Assembly: GCA_030688135.1 (NCBI GenBank)
Contig: JAUYIW010000060.1
Location: 1-6,430 of the forward strand
Source of the DNA: Candidatus Uhrbacteria bacterium
GTDB taxonomy: Bacteria; Patescibacteriota; Patescibacteriia; UBA9934
DNA length: 6,430 bases
Reading direction: 5' to 3'
The notes under the pieces are model-generated. The model made no database searches and was not told the DNA's origin. It saw only the letters and a program-made list of their open reading frames with translations. The position numbers and the translations under genes were made by a program. Positions 1 through 6,048 of the stretch are shown one piece after another (the first letter of the stretch is position 1; every line of letters begins with the position of its first letter).

Positions 1-72
1 GACGAACGGATCTCTAAGTTTTCAGGTTACGCAGAGGTTATACGACAAACGGAGAGGTTAAAGAGAGGTTAA
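1..72 (+). CDS. Possible C-terminal fragment of an upstream gene (partial)
   Basis: Reading from base 1, frame 1 is open for 23 codons and ends in TAA at 70-72. The peptide is charged and ends ERLKRG, which would suit the tail of a soluble protein. A strong plus-strand terminator follows 33 bases after the stop, as expected at the end of a plus-strand gene. I do not recognise the family. Frame 2 is also open until a stop at 59-61, so the frame choice is not secure. The stretch overlaps the AGGTTA repeats described separately, which cross the stop codon. This may therefore be non-coding repeat sequence rather than a gene end. Confidence 0.35.
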   Translation, partial: DERISKFSGYAEVIRQTERLKRG

Positions 73-91
73 TCAGGTCGCGAAGAGGTTA
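24..91 (+). repeat. Five AGGTTA copies with alternating 11/20-bp spacing
   Basis: AGGTTA occurs at 24-29, 35-40, 55-60, 66-71 and 86-91. The start-to-start steps are 11, 20, 11 and 20 bases, so the array is a degenerate 31-bp tandem unit containing two copies each. Four of the five copies are preceded by AG or GAG. The bases between copies are poorly conserved. The array crosses the TAA of the possible upstream gene, which argues for a nucleotide-level repeat rather than a protein repeat. Function is unknown. Confidence 0.6.
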
Positions 92-104
92 TTCTGAGCA
101 CGTA

Positions 105-130
105 GGGGCGGGGTTTATCCCCGCCCTTTT
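105..130 (+). terminator. Rho-independent terminator of the upstream plus-strand unit
   Basis: GGGCGGGG (106-113) pairs perfectly with CCCCGCCC (119-126) around a 5-base loop, followed by TTTT (127-130). G105 can add a G-U pair. The very GC-rich stem in AT-rich surroundings and the T-run on the plus strand fit termination of transcription arriving from the left edge. Confidence 0.8.
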
Positions 131-177
131 GTAAAAGCGAACGTATCTTTCGTGATAGCAAGAAATAAAGCTGTATC

Positions 178-208
178 AAAAAAACCGCCGATTAAATCGA
201 CGGTTTTT
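178..208 (-). terminator. Rho-independent terminator of the 724-residue protein gene
   Basis: Bases 180-187 pair with 201-208 and 189-192 with 196-199 around a 3-base loop. The remaining pair, 188/200, is an A-C mismatch on the plus strand but a U-G wobble in minus-strand RNA, so the stem is continuous only in the minus direction. The minus transcript then has seven U (184 down to 178). It lies 4 bases beyond the stop of the minus-strand gene. It could also act weakly in the plus direction. Confidence 0.8.
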
Positions 209-211
209 GTT

Positions 212-2386
212 TTACTGTAGTAAGTGTGTTGCAGTGAAGCTGATTAGCTTTGTTGGGGTGGCGACAATTATTAGATTTTTGTCAGTCTTTACAATCAACT
301 GCATGCCATCGCTAATGTCATCACTTACATATTGCGTAACAAACGATCCGTCTTTCTTTAGCACAACAACTCGACTTTGACTTGGCTCAAGAATATACAA
401 GTAGTCGTGATCAAGTTCTGTCCAAATATCTATTGGATTACTTAGTGATGGATCTATTTCATTGATTTGAATTGGCTGTTCGCGTCCCGAGCTAAATTTA
501 ACTACTCCATTTGAAGTGATCATATAGATCTCTCCATCGATCGCTATTGCACGCGCATCGGTAATTTCAGACGACCGAGCGGTAATCCAAGGAGTTCCGG
601 CTTCATAGCCATCACCTTGTGGCCTCATTTTTATAACTTGCTGACCTTTTGCATTAAGAACGTATAGATTGTCGTTGTAGGTGAGCAAATCTTCAATACT
701 TGAAAGGTCACCAATTCCACTAACAATTGGATTTAGGGTTGCAGACGAAAGCGTTGTACGTCCTAAATTATGTTCATTATCAACTATTAAGAATCCTTGG
801 TTTGCTTCGGCTCCTAATACAGCTGATCCTAAACTGCCATATGTTATGTCTTCTAGAACTAACGCTTGTTCAAGTTCGTTGAACCGGTATATTGCCAGAT
901 CTGCTGTTACTCCATAAATCACACCGCCTACATCGATTACCGAAGTCCATTTCTGCTCGGGCGCAATAGTTTGGAGATCGGCGAGCACAGTAGTAGAAAC
1001 ATCTGTAATTCCTCGAATTTTCATGGACACAGAATTTAGCTCTTCGCGAAGTCTCTCTGTTTCTGACTCGAAAGACTTTCCGTCAGACGGCAATGATTCA
1101 AGGAGTGCGATGGCTTCTGAAAGGAGAGTTCTAGATTGCTGAATGTCATCGTAAATTAGACTTGCCTCTGCTGCATCCATTTTTTCTTCGATTCGACTAA
1201 CGATTGTGTTAAACGCTTGTTCGTCTTGTTGCTGAGCTTTTCTTGATTGTATAAACATTACGCTAGACACAAGAAGTGCAATGATTATTATTGCAGCAAG
1301 AATTCCGTATTTAGCAGTGGCTGGAAGATTTTTCAAAGATTCAATTTTAGCTTTAATTTTTACTTTGAGCGATGGACCGCTTTCAGATTGTTCACTACGA
1401 GTTTTCCGCCACTTCGAGATAATTCCAGTTGATTTGCTGAACACCACGAAAAGTTTCTTTATTGATGCGTAGAGTGCAACTGCAATTATTGCTATTGTTT
1501 TTACAATTGCCTGCAGAATTCTACGAAAAATACTTTTAGCTCCTTTGGTTCCTGGTTTTGAAAGCTTTTTAACAATTGGCGAAGTTAGCTTGTTTATAAA
1601 ACTCTTAAAATCTGGGCTTTGTTCACCAAGAATGCTAGAGGTTTCTTCTTGAGTTTTACCGAGATGTTCAATTGAAGTGAGTGGGTTTGTTTTTATAAGG
1701 TTTGTGTCGGATTCTGGATTTACAACTTGAAAGCAAATCGCACCATACGGCGTTGTTGTTTGTAAGTGTTGCTGGACTCGTTTAAGCGCTCCTGATGGAG
1801 GTAGCGTTACTAATATGTCTTGCAGCTCACCAAGGTCGAGCTCTCTTGCTGGAACACGTGTTGCAACGTAGAAGACATCACCTGGGTGAAGCTCACCGTC
1901 TAGAACTGTTACAAAGGGTTTATTCCAGGACTGTTCTTCTGGATTATGAAATTGCGCGTCGAGTTCGTATATGACATAGCGCTGCTTTGCTGTACGATGA
2001 AGAAAAAGTGCGCTTAAGTTGCCAGTTCCACTTACAAATACCTGACCTTGGTGGATTATGCCAATAACAGCATGAAAGTCAGTAAATGGTAATTTTGGAA
2101 GTTCTGCAATCAATTTCTCTATATCCTCGTTTATAGCTTTAAGAATCTGTTCAAATCGCCTTGGAATGTTAACATCTTCACTGACTGTTTCTTGAAATCT
2201 TGTAAGATGATGGTGGATAACTTCTGCAATTTGCTTTCTACTTGCGTCTACTCGCCCGAGAATTCTTATTAAACCAAATATTGAACCGCCGTCATGCGGT
2301 AGATTATGCAGAATACTCGACACTAATGGACTATTCTGACCGGGAAGAGCAACGTATTTTGAGGACTTGATACTTAAATTGCGCAT
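212..2386 (-). CDS. Membrane-anchored protein: degenerate PP2C-like domain, coiled coil, beta-propeller-like C-terminus
   Basis: This encodes 724 residues. The chosen ATG (2386-2384) sits 7 bases after a perfect AGGAGG; an in-frame ATG 28 codons upstream has no such site. Residues about 1-225 resemble a PP2C/SpoIIE-type phosphatase fold: the stretch with GNLSALFLHR matches the usual GDSRAYLLR strand, and PGDVFYVATR matches the usual GD-LLLCSDG segment. The metal-binding Asp residues of active enzymes (DGxGG, SDG) are absent, so a pseudophosphatase is likely. Residues about 291-318 are hydrophobic with lysines, and 360-379 form a strong transmembrane helix. Residues about 390-458 are heptad-like and probably coiled coil. 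From about 463 to the end there are repeated short beta-strand patterns with YVLN, YMIT and YILEP motifs, resembling a beta-propeller. There is no signal peptide. Topology suggests a cytoplasmic N-domain and an outside propeller (inferred). The role is unknown; a sensor or scaffold is possible. Confidence 0.8.
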   Translation of the reverse strand: MRNLSIKSSKYVALPGQNSPLVSSILHNLPHDGGSIFGLIRILGRVDASRKQIAEVIHHHLTRFQETVSEDVNIPRRFEQILKAINEDIEKLIAELPKLPFTDFHAVIGIIHQGQVFVSGTGNLSALFLHRTAKQRYVIYELDAQFHNPEEQSWNKPFVTVLDGELHPGDVFYVATRVPARELDLGELQDILVTLPPSGALKRVQQHLQTTTPYGAICFQVVNPESDTNLIKTNPLTSIEHLGKTQEETSSILGEQSPDFKSFINKLTSPIVKKLSKPGTKGAKSIFRRILQAIVKTIAIIAVALYASIKKLFVVFSKSTGIISKWRKTRSEQSESGPSLKVKIKAKIESLKNLPATAKYGILAAIIIIALLVSSVMFIQSRKAQQQDEQAFNTIVSRIEEKMDAAEASLIYDDIQQSRTLLSEAIALLESLPSDGKSFESETERLREELNSVSMKIRGITDVSTTVLADLQTIAPEQKWTSVIDVGGVIYGVTADLAIYRFNELEQALVLEDITYGSLGSAVLGAEANQGFLIVDNEHNLGRTTLSSATLNPIVSGIGDLSSIEDLLTYNDNLYVLNAKGQQVIKMRPQGDGYEAGTPWITARSSEITDARAIAIDGEIYMITSNGVVKFSSGREQPIQINEIDPSLSNPIDIWTELDHDYLYILEPSQSRVVVLKKDGSFVTQYVSDDISDGMQLIVKTDKNLIIVATPTKLISFTATHLLQ

Positions 2387-2393
2387 ATGTCTG

Positions 2394-2399
2394 CCTCCT
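2394..2399 (-). promoter_or_regulatory. Ribosome binding site AGGAGG that fixes the start at 2386
   Basis: The minus strand reads AGGAGG, then seven bases (CAGACAT), then ATG. This is the only strong, correctly spaced Shine-Dalgarno site in front of any protein gene in the window. It decides the start 28 codons inside the longest open frame. Confidence 0.85.
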
Positions 2400-2426
2400 A
2401 TTAGTCCTTTACTTATTCCTATTTCC

Positions 2427-2454
2427 ATTTTACTATATATGTGGTTCAATACAA
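2427..2454 (-). promoter_or_regulatory. Candidate promoter of the 724-residue protein gene
   Basis: On the minus strand, TTGTAT (2454-2449) is followed after 16 bases by TAAAAT (2432-2427). Transcription would start near 2420, giving a leader of about 33 bases containing the AGGAGG site. TATAGT (2437-2432) is an overlapping alternative -10 without a good -35. The -35 lies inside one copy of a direct repeat. Confidence 0.4.
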
Positions 2455-2470
2455 GTGCAGTTGAATACAA
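2444..2470. repeat. Direct repeat GTTSAATACAA, 16-bp period, in the divergent promoter region
   Basis: GTTCAATACAA (2444-2454) and GTTGAATACAA (2460-2470) match at 10 of 11 bases, with starts 16 bases apart. They lie between the divergent minus-strand membrane protein gene and the winged-helix regulator gene, and overlap the candidate -35 of the former. An operator for the neighbouring regulator is an inference; the spacing is also compatible with a duplicated promoter element. Confidence 0.45.
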
Positions 2471-2485
2471 ATATTACCTAGCTAT

Positions 2486-3172
2486 ATGCCGAAAAACACT
2501 ATAAAACCTAAGGTAGAGCAAGAACCAGTTGTTGATTTACCCACAGGCTACAAGATTGAACAGTTATTTGGGTCAAAGACTCGAGCACGGCTATTGAGCC
2601 TTTTCCTTGAAAATCAGGAAAGATGTTTTTATGTAAGAGAGTTAACGCGCAGAATTGATGCTCAGCTGAATTCAGTGCGTAGGGAATTACAGAATTTGGT
2701 TGATCTTGGCGTTGTTAGTGAAGTAGAGGGCAAAATTATTTCTACTGAGAGTGATGTTGAGCCTGGCGTACTAAAGAAAAGGGCTGACAAGAAAAAATTC
2801 TATCAGGCAAACAAATCATGTCCTTTTTTTGATGAGCTTCGATCTATAATGAAGAAAGCTGCGATCATGACGAACCAATCTCTTGTTCATGAATTAAATA
2901 AAAAAGGAAAAGTTGACTTATTATTCCTTACAGGAAGATTTATAGATAATTCAGATGTAAATTCAGATATACTTGTTGTTGGTTCTGTTTCTGCCGAAGA
3001 CTTGCAGGCGGCTATTAAAAATGTTGAAACTGCGATTGGTCGAGAAGTAAACTATACGCATATGCCGAAGGACGAATTTTTATACAGGCGCGAGGTAAAG
3101 GATCGTTTTGTCTCTTCGCTTTTAGAGACAGATAAGGTTGTTCTAATTAATAAACTTGGAGGTGATGTATAA
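2486..3172 (+). CDS. Winged-helix transcriptional regulator fused to a degenerate nucleotidyltransferase-like domain
   Basis: This encodes 228 residues. Residues about 26-82 form a winged helix-turn-helix: KTRARLLSLF (helix 1), YVRELTRRI (helix 2), LNSVRRELQNLVDLGVV (recognition helix and turn), then SEVEGKII as the wing. Residues 98-125 are a basic linker with KKFYQANK, commonly seen after this wHTH type. Residues about 143-222 (VDLLFLTGRF, NSDVNSDILVVG, IGREVNYTHM, FLYRREVKDRF, KVVLIN) follow the layout of minimal nucleotidyltransferase domains seen in wHTH-NTase fusions. The canonical GS-x-DxD active site is altered, with SDVNSD instead, so catalysis is doubtful. There is no Shine-Dalgarno sequence; TATTAC at 2472-2477 lies 8 bases before the ATG, so the message may be leaderless. 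It is divergent from the 724-residue protein gene. The likely role is DNA-binding regulation, with the target unknown. Confidence 0.8.
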   Translation: MPKNTIKPKVEQEPVVDLPTGYKIEQLFGSKTRARLLSLFLENQERCFYVRELTRRIDAQLNSVRRELQNLVDLGVVSEVEGKIISTESDVEPGVLKKRADKKKFYQANKSCPFFDELRSIMKKAAIMTNQSLVHELNKKGKVDLLFLTGRFIDNSDVNSDILVVGSVSAEDLQAAIKNVETAIGREVNYTHMPKDEFLYRREVKDRFVSSLLETDKVVLINKLGGDV

Positions 3173-3183
3173 GAAATTATAAT
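3156..3183 (+). promoter_or_regulatory. Candidate promoter for the TsaB-like gene
   Basis: A perfect TATAAT lies at 3178-3183 with a weak TTGGAG at 3156-3161 (16-base spacer). The ATG at 3198 begins 14 bases after the -10 box, so the predicted leader is only about 7 bases and has no Shine-Dalgarno site. The -35 lies within the end of the preceding gene, so co-transcription from upstream also remains possible. Confidence 0.45.
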
Positions 3184-3197
3184 TATTTTTTACACGT

Positions 3198-3623
3198 ATG
3201 ATTCTGTATGTTAATGGCCAAGATATTGGGAGGCTTGCACTTTCAATTATTGGTAGTGGAAACGATAACGCGCTTAGTATTCAAGATATTTCGCCCGAAG
3301 ATTTTTTACGCACGATTGATATTTATTTAAGCGATAACAATAAGCAGGTAGGGGATATAGCGAAAATTTATGCAGTGGTTGGTAATGGTTCGCCAACTGC
3401 TTTAAGAAGCATACTTTCAATTTTAAATACCATTGGTTTTGCAGGTGACATAGAACTATACTCTTTAGAGAAAGATCCACATGAACAAGATATTGATACA
3501 ATAAAAAAGATTCAAAAAGGCGATATAAAAGTTATGAAAGTGGACACGCTAGAGCCAAAATATTCTAATGAGCCAAAGATTACGTTGTCCACAAAGGATA
3601 GTTTAGGTAGAAAGCAAGAATAA
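3198..3623 (+). CDS. TsaB-like protein, N-terminal lobe only (short, divergent)
   Basis: This encodes 141 residues. The N-terminus MILYVN matches the first strand of the ASKHA fold (MILAIDTS in TsaB). Residues about 53-90 align well with the TsaB hallmark: DIAKIYAVVGNGSPTALR corresponds to the usual D-I-V-GPGSFTGLR, followed by a helix and then IELYSL, matching IPLYGVSSL. TsaB is the scaffold partner of TsaD in making the t6A modification at tRNA position 37. Normal TsaB is about 220-240 residues; here the second lobe is replaced by a short polar tail. The ATP-related DTS motif of active ASKHA folds is absent, as is usual in TsaB. It follows the regulator gene by 25 bases. It may be a minimal TsaB or a repurposed relative. 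Homology is inferred from motif order only. Confidence 0.5.
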   Translation: MILYVNGQDIGRLALSIIGSGNDNALSIQDISPEDFLRTIDIYLSDNNKQVGDIAKIYAVVGNGSPTALRSILSILNTIGFAGDIELYSLEKDPHEQDIDTIKKIQKGDIKVMKVDTLEPKYSNEPKITLSTKDSLGRKQE

Positions 3624-3682
3624 TGTATAATATTATTAGCTTATAGCTATTGGTTTCACGAGATAATATAATAATTTAAAAT

Positions 3683-3688
3683 TATAAT
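3683..3688 (+). promoter_or_regulatory. TATAAT box 14 bases before the TM-helix-repeat gene
   Basis: A perfect TATAAT ends at 3688 and the ATG is at 3703, the same 14-base gap as in front of the preceding gene. No convincing -35 is seen at 16-18 bases. Two further TATAAT matches occur in the same AT-rich gap (3626-3631, 3667-3672), so the exact box is uncertain. Confidence 0.4.
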
Positions 3689-3702
3689 CTAACCCCAAAC
3701 TT

Positions 3703-4383
3703 ATGCCAGAATACGTTGATATCATACAGTCTGCATTTGTAGAGCTGTGGGCAGCCGTAATGCTGTTTTTGCCAAGACTAATATTGGCCATAATTGTTTT
3801 CTTACTTGGTTTAATTGTTGCAAGCATTTTGCGCTCCGTTGTTGTGCGAATAGTTCAGACGATTAAGTTAGATGAGTTAATGGAAAAGCTAGATGTAAAG
3901 AAGGCATTTCTAAAAGCAGGAATCAAGCTAGATGTTGCTGGTTTTCTTGGCTGGCTTGTAAAGTGGTTTGTAATAGTGCTAGCACTTATTGCGACGGCTG
4001 ATGCTCTTGGATGGGATCAAATTACTGTATTCTTGTCTGACGTTGTTGCATACCTTCCAAATGTAATTATTTCTGTAATTATTCTTTTGGTTGGTTTTAT
4101 TCTTGGAAGTTTTGTACAAAATGTTGTTAAGTCAGCGCTCGATGCCGCAAAGATAGCAAGCGCAGGATTTCTTGCAGGAATTTCCAAGTGGGCAATCATT
4201 GTGTTCAGCTTTATGGCCGTGCTAATACAGCTTGGCATTGCTTATCAAATGATCATGACCCTATTCACAGGATTCGTTGCCATGTTGGCACTAGCAGGCG
4301 GATTAGCTTTTGGACTTGGTGGAAGAGATCATGCGACACGAGTTTTAGACAAGCTTTCAAGAGATTTGAAGTCAAAGGAGTAG
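3703..4383 (+). CDS. TM-helix-repeat membrane protein, related to mechanosensitive channels (CmpX-like)
   Basis: This encodes 226 residues. Hydrophobic segments lie at about 14-44, 81-101, 114-142, 160-181 and 183-206. Two internal repeats are visible: an LPRLILAIIVFLLGLIVA helix and a LPNVIISVIILLVGFILGS helix. Each has the P-x-hydrophobic pattern followed by a G-rich end, as in the conserved TM-helix (MS_channel_TM_helix) family. The C-terminus GLAFGLGGRDHA (200-211) followed by a charged tail is the hallmark of this family. The large soluble MscS beta-domain is absent, so this is the short form. It is probably an inner-membrane pore or osmotic-stress protein; channel activity is not shown by sequence. 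There is no Shine-Dalgarno sequence. It ends the plus-strand cluster before a terminator. Confidence 0.85.
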   Translation: MPEYVDIIQSAFVELWAAVMLFLPRLILAIIVFLLGLIVASILRSVVVRIVQTIKLDELMEKLDVKKAFLKAGIKLDVAGFLGWLVKWFVIVLALIATADALGWDQITVFLSDVVAYLPNVIISVIILLVGFILGSFVQNVVKSALDAAKIASAGFLAGISKWAIIVFSFMAVLIQLGIAYQMIMTLFTGFVAMLALAGGLAFGLGGRDHATRVLDKLSRDLKSKE

Positions 4384-4387
4384 GTTA

Positions 4388-4411
4388 GTGATGATCACGG
4401 ATTATCATCAC
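4388..4411 (+). repeat. Perfect 8-bp stem-loop just after the TM-helix-repeat gene
   Basis: GTGATGAT (4388-4395) pairs with ATCATCAC (4404-4411) around an 8-base loop. It starts 4 bases after the stop codon and is not followed by a T-run, so it is not a terminator itself. It may stabilise the 3' end of the message or be a binding site. Confidence 0.55.
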
Positions 4412-4427
4412 AAATTAAGATAGATAG

Positions 4428-4456
4428 AAAAGCAGGGCCCGCGGGTCCTGCTTTTT
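4428..4456 (+). terminator. Rho-independent terminator between convergent transcription units
   Basis: AAAAGCAGG (4428-4436) pairs with CCTGCTTTT (4447-4455), extended inward by a G-U pair (4437/4446, plus strand) and CC/GG, with T4452-T4456 as the tail. The G-U pair becomes an A-C mismatch in minus-strand RNA, so the plus direction is favoured. The minus side still has TTTTC after the stem and probably serves the nitrilase operon as well. Confidence 0.8.
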
Positions 4457-4501
4457 GGTCAGCGCTTTATCTTTACGGAGTCTTGTTTAAACATCAGTTT
4501 T

Positions 4502-5305
4502 CTATTTTGTATCTTTTTTGATTTGGTATGTATCCTCGGCAACGTCAAGAATGATTGTGTCGATTTCCGTGATAAACATTTCTTCTCTATTGTGATTAAG
4601 GCGTTTAATTGGGCCAATAAATGGTAAAGCTATTTGAGACCTTCCGATAAGTGAACGTTCTCTAGGTTGTTTATTATTCGCAGCGTTGCAGAAAATAACA
4701 GCAGCCTCATTTTCAAATGCCCTCGCTATTGTCATGGAGTTCACAAATTCAATTTCAGAATTATTATTATATAAAATGCCTTTTCCAGCATCACTATACG
4801 ACCAGTAGCTGGGGCAGAAAATAATTTCTGCCCCAATTTGCATCATTTTTTGCCAGACATCGGGGAAGACTAAATCCCAGCAAATTACTATGCCAACTTT
4901 TCCGTATTTGGTGTTAGCAACTGAAGTTTTATTATCAGGCAAGAGGTGTCCCTTTTCAGAATGCCATAAGTGGTTTTTCCTATATCTCAGTAGTATCTGA
5001 CCACGTGAATCTATGTAATAGGAAGTTCCGTAAGCTTTTCCATGAGTATTCTCAACAATTGAGCCTGTTACAATATCGATCTTGTATTTTTTTGCTATAA
5101 TTTGTAGCTTTTGGCAATAGGTCTTTGATGGATCCCAATACTGTTTTTCAAGTGCAACTGGCCCTGTAATGAAATTCTCAGGAAAAACAATTATATTTGT
5201 TTTTGATCTTGATGCATTTTTTATAAAATCCTCAGCTCGTTTAAGATTTATTTCTGGTTCATGGAGTTGACTTTTAAATTGAACTACGGCTATTTTAACT
5301 TTCAT
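4502..5305 (-). CDS. Nitrilase-superfamily carbon-nitrogen hydrolase
   Basis: This encodes 267 residues, the normal length for a single-domain member. The catalytic triad is intact: Glu43 in FPEN, Lys110 in RYRKNHLW and Cys142 in GIVICWDLVFPD. The extra conserved Glu is probably Glu117. The start MKVKIAVVQFKSQ is the typical first strand, and an NAANN segment near residue 209 replaces the usual N-x-G region. The family hydrolyses amides or nitriles through a cysteine thiol; members include omega-amidase, deaminated-glutathione amidase, carbamoylputrescine amidase and many unassigned enzymes. The substrate cannot be decided here. It is cytoplasmic, with no signal peptide. The ATG begins 1 base after the TAA of the upstream reductase-like gene and lacks a Shine-Dalgarno site, so translation is probably coupled. 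The pairing suggests a shared pathway (inferred). Confidence 0.88.
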   Translation of the reverse strand: MKVKIAVVQFKSQLHEPEINLKRAEDFIKNASRSKTNIIVFPENFITGPVALEKQYWDPSKTYCQKLQIIAKKYKIDIVTGSIVENTHGKAYGTSYYIDSRGQILLRYRKNHLWHSEKGHLLPDNKTSVANTKYGKVGIVICWDLVFPDVWQKMMQIGAEIIFCPSYWSYSDAGKGILYNNNSEIEFVNSMTIARAFENEAAVIFCNAANNKQPRERSLIGRSQIALPFIGPIKRLNHNREEMFITEIDTIILDVAEDTYQIKKDTK

Positions 5306-5306
5306 A

Positions 5307-5981
5307 TTAGTTTATCTTGGTTGCGTTGATTACATTATAGCGAAGATGTAGGTAGGAGTTTTTTAGCACAATGCTCGATTTTAGTTTTAGCGCTTTTAAT
5401 TTGGCAAGTTCGCTGACATAATGAATCGCCTCACCATCTATTAGTGTGGAAGTGGTTGATCCTCCAACAAGTAGCGGGGCGATCACTATTGATAGTTGAT
5501 CTATCAGTCCGGCTCGTAAAAGTATGGAATTCAGCGTACCACCGGATTGGATAGTGATTCGGTTGATTTTAAATTTAGACTTTAGCTTTTCGAAAAGATC
5601 GACAAAATCAATTTTAGTTTTGTATTGTATAACTTCTACGTTATCACTAGCACCGATCGCAGGGTGCCGGCTGTTGGTAGTTACAACTATGACACGTTTG
5701 AATTTATTTGATAGAAATTTTACGCCACTCTTTTTAAGATGGGGCTTGTTATCAATAATGACAGATGTTACAGGTATCCTATGAGGCTTTTCTTTCTTTT
5801 TATTAAAACCTATCTTGGCCAGAGTTCTTCCTGTGATCAAGGAACAATTGTCGGTTACCTTTTCAAGATTGTAATATTGCCAAAGGCCTTCTTTGACCCC
5901 ACGAATGTGTTGCCAATCTCGGTCTGTATCGAGCTTATCGGAATCACCGCTTGAAATTTTTCCATCAAGCGACATTATCAT
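5307..5981 (-). CDS. RibD C-terminal / dihydrofolate-reductase-fold protein
   Basis: From the ATG at 5981 this gives 224 residues. It has the RibD_C pattern in order: MSLDGKIS at the first strand, a DTDRDW segment, SLITGRTLAKIG, a VIIDN-PHL strand, VIVVTTN-RHPA, then IQSGGTLNSILLRAGLIDQLSIVIAPLLVGG. The last motif is the NADPH-binding glycine-rich helix followed by the conserved I-x-P-x-x-x-GG turn. RibD_C proteins reduce a ribosylaminopyrimidine in riboflavin synthesis, but stand-alone relatives have diverse roles. There is no deaminase domain. Homologs usually begin with M-x-R-P-x-TTLF; here that reading is in frame from 6011, but the codon there is ATA. A longer reading from a TTG at 6116 runs through promoter sequence and is unlikely. 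It is the first gene of an operon with the nitrilase-like gene. Confidence 0.8.
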   Translation of the reverse strand: MIMSLDGKISSGDSDKLDTDRDWQHIRGVKEGLWQYYNLEKVTDNCSLITGRTLAKIGFNKKKEKPHRIPVTSVIIDNKPHLKKSGVKFLSNKFKRVIVVTTNSRHPAIGASDNVEVIQYKTKIDFVDLFEKLKSKFKINRITIQSGGTLNSILLRAGLIDQLSIVIAPLLVGGSTTSTLIDGEAIHYVSELAKLKALKLKSSIVLKNSYLHLRYNVINATKIN

Positions 5982-6019
5982 AAATAATGTTGTAATTGGT
6001 CTAGTTTCTATATATACGC

Positions 6020-6048
6020 AGTATACAAAATATAAACATAATAAACAA
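6020..6048 (-). promoter_or_regulatory. Candidate promoter of the reductase-nitrilase operon
   Basis: On the minus strand TTGTTT (6048-6043) is followed after exactly 17 bases by TATACT (6025-6020), a 5/6 match to TATAAT. Transcription would start about 6-9 bases later, at 6014-6011. That falls inside the longest open frame and argues against any start at 6116. Confidence 0.55.

Noticed and set aside
24..91. CRISPR array
   Set aside because: The repeated core is only 6 bases, the spacers are 5 and 14 bases, and there are no cas genes.
2387..2470. 28-residue N-terminal extension of the 724-residue protein
   Set aside because: The internal ATG at 2386 has a perfect AGGAGG 7 bases upstream, while the upstream ATG has none and the stretch overlaps promoter-like sequence.
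3158..3182. GGAGGTGATG motif with a 5-codon frame starting at 3165
   Set aside because: The Shine-Dalgarno-like bases overlap or abut this ATG and are 32 bases from the next real start. They simply encode the GGDV C-terminus of the regulator.
3635..3655. TAGCT-TAT-AGCTA hairpin after the TsaB-like gene as a terminator
   Set aside because: The 5-bp AT-rich stem has a 3-base loop and no T-run, too weak to call.
4017..4238. Antisense open frame within the TM-helix-repeat gene
   Set aside because: It is a shadow of a strongly supported gene, with no start signals of its own.
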